A stretch of DNA of 64,000 nt, from the NCBI GenBank assembly GCA_002298785.1, contig DBMR01000024.1, positions 1-64,000 on the forward strand, read 5' to 3'. A program made the translations under genes and the position numbers. The notes beneath the pieces were generated by a model that saw only the letters and a program-made list of their open reading frames with translations, was not told where the DNA came from and did no database searches. Shown here in pieces: positions 8,449 through 15,944 of this stretch (the stretch's first letter is position 1; the number at the start of each line of letters is the position of its first letter). The DNA is from Verrucomicrobia subdivision 3 bacterium UBA693 (GTDB taxonomy: Bacteria; Verrucomicrobiota; Verrucomicrobiia; Limisphaerales; UBA8199).

Positions 8449-10587
8449 TTATTGCACTGCGCGGTTGAGCGCCTCCAGTACGATACCCTGCGTGAGGGCT
8501 TCCGGCAGAACAATGGGAGGCTGGGCCGGGTTTTTGGGATAAACCAACACCAGTGGCACACCCGCCCGGCCGAAGCGATTCAGTTCCTCGGTTATGGCAC
8601 TGGGCAGACGAGTATAGTCGCCGAGGAGCGTAACCGCATTAATCGACTTCAGCCTGGATTCCACCGCGGCCACTTCGATGGCGATCTTTTTGTTCGCCTG
8701 ACAGGTCAAACACCAGTCGGCGGTGAAGTCGACCAGCACGGGGCGTTGTTCGGCGCGCGCGCGGGCCACCGCCTCCGGGGACCAGGCTTCCCAAGGGATT
8801 CCGCTCTTTGCTGACAAGGCTCCCGGATTTGATGTGGGCGGATCCGCCGTCCGCCAGTTCATCTGGCTTTCCAGGGCGAAAAGGTACCCGCTGCCAAGCA
8901 AGAGCAGGGAAGCCGCCCATCCCCAGCCGGCGCGGGCGCGGCTTCTTTGGACAAATTCGCCATAGACCCACGCGGACATTCCGAGGAAGACCAGGAAGAT
9001 ACCAAGCCAGAGCGATTTTCCGCCGTAGTGTATTGGGGCCAGGCTGAAGAGCCAGACCGCCGTCGCCAGCATGGGGAAGCCCATGGCTACTTTGAAACGC
9101 TCCATCCAAACGCCCGGCTTGGGCAGCCATTTAAGCCAGCGCGGATTCCAGCTCAGTACCACATAAGGAGCCGCCAGGCCGGCCGCGGCAGCGGAGAAGA
9201 TCAGCAGGATGATGCCCGCGCTTTGCGCGAAGGCAAACCCGAGCGCGGCTCCCAGGAATGGCGCGGTGCAAGGCGTCGCCAATACCGTCGCGAGCACCCC
9301 GTTGAAAAACGCCCCCGCGGAGCCGCTCCGGGAGGCCAGGCTTCCCGCCGCATCCATAATTTTTGTTCCTGGGTTGACCTCAAACAACCCAAACAGATTC
9401 AAGGCCACCAGGGTGACAATCACCGTCAGCACGACGAGGAATTGAGGATTTCCGAATTGCATCCCCCAGCCCGCCTTGTGGCCGGCTGCCTTGACGGCAA
9501 TGACCATGCCCGCCAGCGCCAGGAATGATACCCACACACCCAGGCCGTAAAGCCATCCGAGTTTACGAATCTTCCCTGCATCGTCGCGTGCCTGCGATAC
9601 GAACCCGAGGATTTTCAGGGCGATGACCGGTAACACGCACGGCATGATGTTCAGGATCAACCCTCCAAAAAAAGCGTAGAGCAGCATTAGCCACAAGGAC
9701 TGGGCTGGGGCTGGGGCGGCGGTCGTGGCCGTAGTTGAAGCCCCGGCGGCGCCATCCAGGTTCAGGCGCAACTCGAACCCTTTGCGCTCCTTCCCGTTGT
9801 TTTGGACGGCCAGGCCCGTGATCTCGTGCGGCCATGTCTTGTCGAGAGTCTTCACCATCTTACGAAGGCGCACCATTCCAGGCGGCGCCTCGACACGCTC
9901 GGTTGGGCCGGCCAGTTCGTAGGATTCTGAGGGGTTGGGATAGAAATCGACCTCGGCCAGGGGCCCGTTGGTTTTCCATTCGAGGATCAGTGGGCGCGAG
10001 TCGTCCTTTGCGGGGCCATCCCAGCGGGCGTTGGCGGAAGAGCCGGCGCCCGATAGGGGCACTTTTTCCAATCCTGCTTTGATCGCCGGTTCATCCGGCG
10101 AAGCGTGGGCGGTCGAGGCGATCTTCAGCGTCGCCGAAACCTTCCCCGCGCCCGGCAGGCACTGCACCTGGCATTCCAGCCAGGAGACCTCGGCGCTCAA
10201 AGTCAATTCGCCCGGCGGGACGGACGCCGCCACCGTGATGGGCACTATCAGGAGCGCCTCGCCATGGTAGATATAGGTGGTCAGATCTTCCTCTGGCAGT
10301 TTTTCCGGCAGCGGCCACTGGGTTGCGGCTGCTTCCAATCCTGGCGGCAGCTTCCATTTAATGTCGGTAGGCATTCCCGAGGCACCAGGATTACGCCAAT
10401 AAGTGTGCCATCCTTCGTCCATCCGCAGGCGCACTCCGGCCAGGATGGTTTGCCCGGGCACGGCGGTGTCGTGGCTGAGGAGCAGTTCCACCTTGGTGTG
10501 TGCGGCCAGGGCATTGAAGCACATGGCCCAGGCGAAAATCATCACCCAGAATCCAGCCCTTGTCTTGCTACCGGCATTACTCGTCAT
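8449..10587 (-). CDS. dsbD: Thiol:disulfide interchange protein DsbD-like
   Basis: A 712-residue inner-membrane reductant carrier that moves electrons from cytoplasmic thioredoxin to periplasmic thiol proteins. The order of domains is: signal peptide (about residues 10-30), N-terminal DsbD-alpha-like domain, a multi-span DsbD/CcdA block with NIMPCVLPVIALKIL and ATPCTAPFLGAALGF carrying the redox cysteines, then a thioredoxin-like domain with the active site DWCLTC. The ATG at 10587 is chosen over the longer frame because a signal peptide follows directly. The gene is divergent from cardiolipin synthase across an 80 bp gap. The N-terminal domain diverges from the E. coli type, as in many ScsB/DsbD-like proteins. 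Confidence 0.88.
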   Translation of the reverse strand: MTSNAGSKTRAGFWVMIFAWAMCFNALAAHTKVELLLSHDTAVPGQTILAGVRLRMDEGWHTYWRNPGASGMPTDIKWKLPPGLEAAATQWPLPEKLPEEDLTTYIYHGEALLIVPITVAASVPPGELTLSAEVSWLECQVQCLPGAGKVSATLKIASTAHASPDEPAIKAGLEKVPLSGAGSSANARWDGPAKDDSRPLILEWKTNGPLAEVDFYPNPSESYELAGPTERVEAPPGMVRLRKMVKTLDKTWPHEITGLAVQNNGKERKGFELRLNLDGAAGASTTATTAAPAPAQSLWLMLLYAFFGGLILNIMPCVLPVIALKILGFVSQARDDAGKIRKLGWLYGLGVWVSFLALAGMVIAVKAAGHKAGWGMQFGNPQFLVVLTVIVTLVALNLFGLFEVNPGTKIMDAAGSLASRSGSAGAFFNGVLATVLATPCTAPFLGAALGFAFAQSAGIILLIFSAAAAGLAAPYVVLSWNPRWLKWLPKPGVWMERFKVAMGFPMLATAVWLFSLAPIHYGGKSLWLGIFLVFLGMSAWVYGEFVQRSRARAGWGWAASLLLLGSGYLFALESQMNWRTADPPTSNPGALSAKSGIPWEAWSPEAVARARAEQRPVLVDFTADWCLTCQANKKIAIEVAAVESRLKSINAVTLLGDYTRLPSAITEELNRFGRAGVPLVLVYPKNPAQPPIVLPEALTQGIVLEALNRAVQ

Positions 10588-10667
10588 TGGCCAACGATAA
10601 TATACATGTGGAAGTTCGCAATCCCAGCGAGCCCTCGAGGCAGCGGCCATCCAGGGTCGCTTTACTG

Positions 10668-11858
10668 ATGGAAGCGCAAACTGGCGCGTTGCATTCGACC
10701 CATCCCGGAAATACCTTGCCACCAATGTCCGTCGAGGTTTCTGCCGCTAATGGGTATCAATGGTATTCCGCCGGGGACGACATTTTTCCGGCGATGCTGG
10801 CCGCAATTGAGTCCGCCCGTGAAAGCGTGTTGCTTGAGACCTATATCTTTTCGCCGGGCAGCCTGGGGGAACAATTTCTAGCGGCCTTGGTGAGGGCCGC
10901 AGGGCGGGAGGTTCAGGTCAAAGTGTTAGTCGATGCCCTGGGTTCAGCCAGTCTTCCTTCGAGCTGGTGGAATCCCTTGCTCCAGGCCGGCGGGGAGGTG
11001 CGGCAGTTTAATCCCCTGGCCTTACGCCGCCTGGGCATTCGCAACCACCGAAAGCTGTTGATTTGCGATGGTCGCGCGGCTTTCGTTGGCGGCTTCAACA
11101 TTGCTCCCGTATACCAGGGCGACGGTTTGAAATCAGGCTGGTTCGACCTGGGCATCCGGGTCGAGGGAGGGTTGGTGCCCGCGCTGGCCCGCTCTTTTCA
11201 GGAGATGTTCGAGCGGGCGGATTTTCAGCATAAACGATTTTTGGCCTTGTTGAATTATGGGGCGCGGAAGGCCGTTTCCGGGGCGGGGGACCAACTGTTG
11301 TTGAGCGGGCCGGGCCGGGTGTTTAATCCCATCAAACGCGCATTGCGCCAGGACCTGGCCCGGGCTCGCCAGGTCCGCATTATCGCGGCGTATTTCCTGC
11401 CGACGCGGCGGATTCGTCGGGATCTGGCCGCCGTAGCCCGGCGTGGCGGTGAGGTGGAACTCATGCTGGCCGGAAAATCCGACGTGCAGCTTTCCCAATT
11501 GGCGGCACGCAGTCTTTATCGCCGACTGTTAAATGCCGGGGTGCGAATATTCGAGTATCAACCGCAAATCCTGCACGCGAAGCTGATCATCATCGACGAT
11601 ATTGTTTATGTGGGTTCCGCAAACCTGGACCAGCGCAGCTTGAACATTAATTACGAGCTCCTGGTGCGGTTTCAGGACGCGGCGGCGGCAAGGGCACTAT
11701 TCGAGGAGCGACGGCGGCATTGTGAGGAAATCACGCTTGAAGCCTGGAAACGTTCGCGGGGATTGTGGGCGCGCTTGACGCAGCGCTGGGCTTATTTCCT
11801 CCTGGTGCACATCGATCCGGTGATTGCGCGGCGGCAACTGCGCGGGCTGCCTGATTGA
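10668..11858 (+). CDS. Cardiolipin synthase / phospholipase D family protein
   Basis: A 396-residue enzyme of the PLD superfamily, probably condensing phosphatidylglycerol (or PG and PE) at the membrane. Two HKD motifs are present: HRKLLICDG starting at residue 127 and HAKLIIIDD starting at residue 303, followed by GSANLDQRS. There are no N-terminal membrane spans, which resembles ClsB more than ClsA. The start could be ATG 10668 or ATG 10725; neither has a strong ribosome site. It is divergent from dsbD and convergent with the SirB1-like gene (26 bp apart). Confidence 0.85.
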   Translation: MEAQTGALHSTHPGNTLPPMSVEVSAANGYQWYSAGDDIFPAMLAAIESARESVLLETYIFSPGSLGEQFLAALVRAAGREVQVKVLVDALGSASLPSSWWNPLLQAGGEVRQFNPLALRRLGIRNHRKLLICDGRAAFVGGFNIAPVYQGDGLKSGWFDLGIRVEGGLVPALARSFQEMFERADFQHKRFLALLNYGARKAVSGAGDQLLLSGPGRVFNPIKRALRQDLARARQVRIIAAYFLPTRRIRRDLAAVARRGGEVELMLAGKSDVQLSQLAARSLYRRLLNAGVRIFEYQPQILHAKLIIIDDIVYVGSANLDQRSLNINYELLVRFQDAAAARALFEERRRHCEEITLEAWKRSRGLWARLTQRWAYFLLVHIDPVIARRQLRGLPD

Positions 11859-11884
11859 AACAGGGCGGACGGACCTGCAGCGTG

Positions 11885-12763
11885 CTAACGGGCGAGGGCC
11901 ACCAGGTAGCGCTGCAAGCGCGTGGTCTCCGGTGCCCGATCCTGTCGGAGGTAAATCTGGTGCAGGTTCCCACAAACCCGCAATAAGATGCGGCGGGGGC
12001 TGACGGGCGCCAGGTAATCGTCGCGCACCTTGAAGTTTCCTTGCAGCAAGTACTGCACGCAATCGGCCTTGGTGAGAATCCGCCCCGCGTTAAAGGGATC
12101 GATATACACCTCGGTGGCGGATGATTGATAGCGGCAGATGAAATGGCCGGGCAAACCGATTCCGGTCACCGGCAACTTGAGGCGGCGGGCGATCAGGATG
12201 TAGAGCACGCAGAGGCCGATGGGATTGCCGGTGCGCCGATCCAGAACGCGGTTGAGATAGCTGTTGTCGGGCTCGTAATAATTTTCCTCGTTGCCGTGGA
12301 ACCCGAGCGCGCCGAACAGGTAGCGATTGATGCCGCGCAGCATTTCCTCGGCCTCGCCGCTGAGCGAAATCCGCTCGCGAAGGGTCGCGGCAAAGTCGTC
12401 CAGTATGGCGCGGTAACCCTCGATGCTGATTTGAGGAAAATGCGTGGCGGCCAGCAGCCACGAGCCGGTTTCCAAGTCCAGGTCCTCACCTTGCTTGAGG
12501 CAGAACTCCAAAAAGTTGGTATCAGCGGATTGACGGGACAGGTGCTCGATGATTTCGCGCACGCGCCGTCGCAGCACCGGATCCGGGCTCAGCAAATGCG
12601 GTCGCAGCCAATCCAGGGTGTCCATTCCTTGCAGCAGCAACTGCTCGCGGGCCGCCGCGTATACCATGGACTCCTCGTCACTCAACAACGCCAGGAGTGC
12701 GCGCTTGCGGCTCTCAGAGAGCTGCGTCGGAACTGGGACTGGACCCGCCGATCTCATTTCCAA
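11885..12763 (-). CDS. SirB1-like protein with transglutaminase-type fold
   Basis: A 292-residue protein. The N-terminal third is helical and HEAT-like (ALLSDEESMVYAAAREQLL). The centre carries the family core: RRTGNPIGLCVLYILIARR followed by LPGHFICRY, giving a possible Cys-His pair at about residues 180-210. This matches the Transglut_core2 family found in SirB1 and YchA. The biochemical role of that family is not established. It sits between cardiolipin synthase (convergent) and a small membrane gene on the same strand 107 bp upstream. Confidence 0.78.
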   Translation of the reverse strand: MEMRSAGPVPVPTQLSESRKRALLALLSDEESMVYAAAREQLLLQGMDTLDWLRPHLLSPDPVLRRRVREIIEHLSRQSADTNFLEFCLKQGEDLDLETGSWLLAATHFPQISIEGYRAILDDFAATLRERISLSGEAEEMLRGINRYLFGALGFHGNEENYYEPDNSYLNRVLDRRTGNPIGLCVLYILIARRLKLPVTGIGLPGHFICRYQSSATEVYIDPFNAGRILTKADCVQYLLQGNFKVRDDYLAPVSPRRILLRVCGNLHQIYLRQDRAPETTRLQRYLVALAR

Positions 12764-12870
12764 TGCTGAGTTAAGTCGTCCCGCTCTAAAACTTCAATCT
12801 CGAAAATCAACTCATTCCAGGCCGACACCGCTTTCCTTCCCGCGAGTGCGTCCACGAAACACCCCGGAGT

Positions 12871-13185
12871 TCAGGAGACGTCGGGGCTCTTCCCGGCGGA
12901 TTCCGAGTGTGCGCGTTGACGCGCCTCCCGTTCGATATCTCGGAGCGTGCTGTCAAAAAGTTGGTGATGTTCGGCGCGGGCTTTGCGCTGCACTGCCCGG
13001 GCTTCCGCAAATGCCAGGAGGATGGAAGTCGCCGTCAGCACCATGCAGATGACCCAATAAATTGCCAGGGCCAGCGGCCCCAGTTTGCCTTCTAGGACTG
13101 TCTCCGCCGCTACCAGCATGAGGATCGCGATTCCCAGGGTAATTACACCCAGCCAGCGGAACTTGGGATTGCCCGTCAGCGTCAT
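12871..13185 (-). CDS. Small two-span membrane protein, unknown function
   Basis: A 104-residue protein with two membrane spans (about residues 10-30 and 36-60) followed by a long charged helix (RAVQRKARAEHHQLFDSTL), likely cytoplasmic and possibly coiled. The start ATG at 13185 is preceded by a GGTGAG-like sequence. No family is recognised beyond a superficial likeness to short membrane proteins with a charged tail. It is divergent from the ACT-domain gene across 174 bp. Confidence 0.65.
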   Translation of the reverse strand: MTLTGNPKFRWLGVITLGIAILMLVAAETVLEGKLGPLALAIYWVICMVLTATSILLAFAEARAVQRKARAEHHQLFDSTLRDIEREARQRAHSESAGKSPDVS

Positions 13186-13359
13186 CTACACTCACCTTAG
13201 CAAACTCCGTTGGTAATTCCGAGCAAAATCGCCATCCGGCCGGCGGACCTTGTTTATCGGACAGTTCGCGTTTGGCATCCGGAAGAAACTCGCTTAAGGT
13301 GAAGTGCAGCCGTGGTGAGTAATTCTTTCATAACAAACTGAAACTTCACGAACACACCT

Positions 13360-13752
13360 ATGCAAATCACCAAACAATTAGCCATCTTTCTGGATAATCG
13401 GCCCGGCACCCTGGCCCGGGTAGCGGACGCCCTGGGCGCGGCCAAGATTAACATCTATGCTGTTTCCACGAGCGATACGGTGGACCACAGCGTGGTGCGA
13501 TTGGTGGTGAGTGATTACCGCAAAGCCCTGCACGTATTCGAGCAGCACGGCACGCTCGTGGTTGAGGACGATGTTTTGATGATTGAAGGCAGCAATAAGC
13601 CCGGTGAGCTGGCCCGGATCGCCCATCTCCTGGCGGAGGCGAAAGTGAACATCGAATACTGCTACTCGGCTACCCCGTCAGATTCCAAGAGTGGGGCGAT
13701 CATCATGCGGGTTTCCAACCCCTCGAAGGCGCTGAAAGTCTTGAATTCCTGA
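13360..13752 (+). CDS. Tandem ACT-domain protein
   Basis: A 130-residue protein made only of two ACT domains. The first (about residues 1-65) has DNRPGTLARVADALGAAKINIYA; the second (about 70-130) has NKPGELARIAHLLAEAKVNIEY. ACT domains bind amino acids and control metabolic enzymes. Stand-alone tandem ACT proteins of this length are common in bacteria, and their partners are usually unknown. The start at 13360 gives a full first beta strand. It is followed by the convergent tRNA gene. Confidence 0.85.
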   Translation: MQITKQLAIFLDNRPGTLARVADALGAAKINIYAVSTSDTVDHSVVRLVVSDYRKALHVFEQHGTLVVEDDVLMIEGSNKPGELARIAHLLAEAKVNIEYCYSATPSDSKSGAIIMRVSNPSKALKVLNS

Positions 13753-13765
13753 TTCCCCAAGGGAT

Positions 13766-13800
13766 AAATCAAAAGATTCCAGTCGGAACATAGACTGGAA
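13766..13800 (-). terminator. Intrinsic terminator of the tRNA-Met transcript
   Basis: An 8 bp perfect inverted repeat (TTCCAGTC at 13777-13784 and GACTGGAA at 13793-13800) with an 8-base loop. On the minus strand it is followed by a T-rich tract (TCTTTTGATTT), placing it just downstream of the tRNA. Confidence 0.6.
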
Positions 13801-13813
13801 AGCGGCGGAGTAG

Positions 13814-13888
<75 letters not shown>

Positions 13889-14058
13889 TAACCAACGCGC
13901 ATCAGGCTAGAAGCAATCGTTCTGACTGTCAAATCCTGTCTCGCGCCTACCCGGGCGTTAAAGCTTCTCTGGTGGCTTGCTCCAACTATTGGCAGTCCTT
14001 CTCTAGTGGACTGCCAGGCGCGTCTCTTTTAAAAAATTAATAAAGGTGAAGAAAGGTA

Positions 14059-14086
14059 TTGACGGCGACAGAGTTTGTGGTTAAAT
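14059..14086 (+). promoter_or_regulatory. Candidate sigma-70 type promoter
   Basis: TTGACG at 14059-14064, a 16-base spacer, then TTAAAT at 14081-14086 (four of six matches to TATAAT). It reads towards the structured leader and the pseudopilin-like gene at 14792. A palindrome begins 6 bases after the -10 box. Confidence 0.45.
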
Positions 14087-14091
14087 GTCTA

Positions 14092-14117
14092 TTATTACAG
14101 TAGAGATAGTGTAATAA
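14092..14117 (+). promoter_or_regulatory. Palindromic operator candidate
   Basis: Perfect 8 bp arms TTATTACA (14092-14099) and TGTAATAA (14110-14117), 10 bases apart, spanning the expected start of transcription from the promoter just upstream. The arms sit 18 bp centre to centre. This layout suits a dimeric repressor, but no regulator in the window can be linked to it. Confidence 0.4.
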
Positions 14118-14121
14118 ACAA

Positions 14122-14253
14122 AGCCGCCTCAATGCCGAGGCCGTAGGAGTTGGCTAAAGAGGGGCAGGTGCCCGTGTTTCGGTTACGGAAGCCGGGAGAG
14201 CGATAGGTTGGCGGCGTTCAAGCGGTGAATTTAGGAAGGCCGAATCGGCGGCT
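14122..14253 (+). ncRNA. Candidate structured RNA or 5' leader
   Basis: A 7 bp closing stem AGCCGCC (14122-14128) with GGCGGCT (14247-14253) encloses several short helices: GGGC/GCCC at 14162-14173, GGCT/AGCC at 14152-14155 and 14190-14193, and CCGT/ACGG at 14172-14188. The 5' arm of the closing stem can instead form GCCTC/GAGGC (14126-14130 with 14137-14141), so two folds exclude each other. It does not match any riboswitch consensus I know. The pairing was found by eye and could be chance in GC-rich DNA. Confidence 0.25.
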
Positions 14254-14791
14254 CGGAATGGAATGGTGAGTGGGATAAAAGCTATGAAGTTTAGTGAAGA
14301 AGCGGTCCGGTTGGTGTGGGTGCGGAAAGAATTCTGCCGGAACGAACCCCGGTCAGCTTATGCTGAACATATATACTGGGAGAGGATGACTAATCAGAAT
14401 GCTGAAATTTTCTTCTTGCAATATCCGAGGCTGGCGATCAGAATCGCGCACCAGCCTAAAAATATGTGCGGCAGTTCCAATTGCGCATGGCAGGAAGCAG
14501 GGGCAGGGCGTCTTGAGCCTCTGAGGGAAGCATATTGGCTAAGGGGACACGGATTTCGGTCGCGTCCTCACCATCCGGGGCGAATCTCGACCAAAGTGAT
14601 TGATTGTCGCCAGTCGACTCGGTTGACGGTGAAGCTGCCGCACGGGGGATATCTTTGGGAAATGGTTAATAGAAATACACTTACGAGGCAGCGCGTGGCT
14701 TGCCCATCTCCGTTGGCGCGCCGATTGCTATTTGGCTGGCGGCGTCGGGGATTAGATTTTCAGACAGCACACACAACCCAAAGTTAAGCAA
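14254..14791 (+). other. Long untranslated stretch before the pseudopilin-like gene
   Basis: A frame of 174 codons (from 14263) crosses this stretch, but its composition (many Arg, Trp and Cys residues, no domain) does not look like a protein and it has no good ribosome site. The region may be a long 5' leader or simply spacer. Nothing else was recognised. Confidence 0.3.
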
Positions 14792-15703
14792 ATGAGCAGA
14801 GTTAATAGTCTTGGAACGGCTGGGCGCAAGGAGCCCGGATTTACGTTGATTGAATTACTGGTGGTCATCGCGATCATTGCCATCCTGGCGGCGATGCTCC
14901 TCCCCTCGCTGGCCAACGCCAAACTTAAGGCGCAGGGCGTTCAATGCATGAATAACCATCGCCAATTGGCGCTGGGTTGGCGCATGTATGCGGACGACAA
15001 CAATGATCTGCTGGTTTACGCCAGCACCAGCGCCACCATGGGGCCACCGGATAATGACCCCACAAACCCGGATAACTATGCCTGGTCCGGGGCCCATATG
15101 GACTTCAATGGCGCCAATCGGGCCAATTGGGATCCTAATTACGACATGGTGAGGCGTCCCTTGTATAAGTACACGAGGAATCCCGCGATTTATAAGTGCC
15201 CGTCCGACCACTCGACCGTAACGACGACGGCGGCCGGGGTTAAACCGCGCATTCTGACCATGTCGATGAACCTGTTCGTTGGCGGATTTGCCCCGGCGCG
15301 CGGCCAACCCCCGGCAGGGACGGATGGCGGTTGGGGCTGGGCGGCTCCTTTCAATGTTTACGCGAAGCAGTCAACGATCAGCCAACCGGCCAAAATCTTT
15401 GTGTTCCTGGACATGCGCGAAGACCGGGTGAACTGGAGTAATTTCATGATGGATATGTCCGGTTATTCTCCCAATAATCCTTCCTTGTATAAGTGGGGTT
15501 CGGATATGCCCGGCTTCTACCATAATCGCGGTTGCGGCTTCTCCTTTGCCGACGGGCATTCGGAGTTGAAGCGCTGGTTGGAAAGCAGCACCATGCCGCC
15601 GCTGTCCAAATCGGGAGCTGACCCCACATCGGGCGCGGACATACCGGCGCCGGGCAGCCGTGATGTTGCCTGGCTGCAAGAACGCGCCACGCGCTTGAAA
15701 TAA
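14792..15703 (+). CDS. Type II pseudopilin-like secreted protein (prepilin N-terminal signal, H-X9-DG C-terminus)
   Basis: A 303-residue protein with the type IV prepilin signal: a basic leader ending in G, then FTLIELLVVIAIIAILAAML (start of the mature hydrophobic helix, about residues 17-36). It should be cut and N-methylated by a prepilin peptidase. The C-terminal part contains H-x9-DG (HNRGCGFSFADG), the signature of the large PVC-group family related to DUF1559. Such proteins occur in many paralogues per genome and are thought to sit on the cell surface or in a pseudopilus, but their role is unclear. The large LamG gene follows 241 bp downstream on the same strand. Confidence 0.88.
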   Translation: MSRVNSLGTAGRKEPGFTLIELLVVIAIIAILAAMLLPSLANAKLKAQGVQCMNNHRQLALGWRMYADDNNDLLVYASTSATMGPPDNDPTNPDNYAWSGAHMDFNGANRANWDPNYDMVRRPLYKYTRNPAIYKCPSDHSTVTTTAAGVKPRILTMSMNLFVGGFAPARGQPPAGTDGGWGWAAPFNVYAKQSTISQPAKIFVFLDMREDRVNWSNFMMDMSGYSPNNPSLYKWGSDMPGFYHNRGCGFSFADGHSELKRWLESSTMPPLSKSGADPTSGADIPAPGSRDVAWLQERATRLK

Positions 15704-15783
15704 CCGATGATCCGCACGTCTCTACTGCGGAATTGATCAAGCGATTTTTAGACCAAAACCCAAATAGGATAATAGGATCTCTG

Positions 15784-15877
15784 TCTCTCGCGAGACTCAG
15801 GAATTCCCGTGAGAGACTTTAGAAAGCCGAGTTGGGCCTGGAGAGACGGGCGGGAAGCAGTGCCGCTCGAACCAGGC
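15784..15877 (+). promoter_or_regulatory. Structured leader upstream of the LamG gene
   Basis: Two helices lie in the 241 bp before the LamG gene. One pairs TCTCTCGCG (15784-15792) with CGTGAGAGA (15808-15816), with a single G-T pair. The other pairs GCCTGG (15836-15841) with CCAGGC (15872-15877) and encloses GCGG/CCGC (15850-15853 and 15863-15866). No known riboswitch consensus was matched. A leader that controls translation or transcript stability is one reading. Confidence 0.25.
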
Positions 15878-15944
15878 AAAGCCCGGCAGCTCTGATGGAA
15901 CCGTAAGCAAACAAACCCACTGCACCTCAAAGAAAGAGTCAGGT

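Noticed and set aside
14263..14787. A plus-strand open frame of 174 codons before the pseudopilin gene
   Set aside because: No family, no good ribosome site, and unusual Arg/Trp/Cys-rich content. Kept only as a leader or spacer region.
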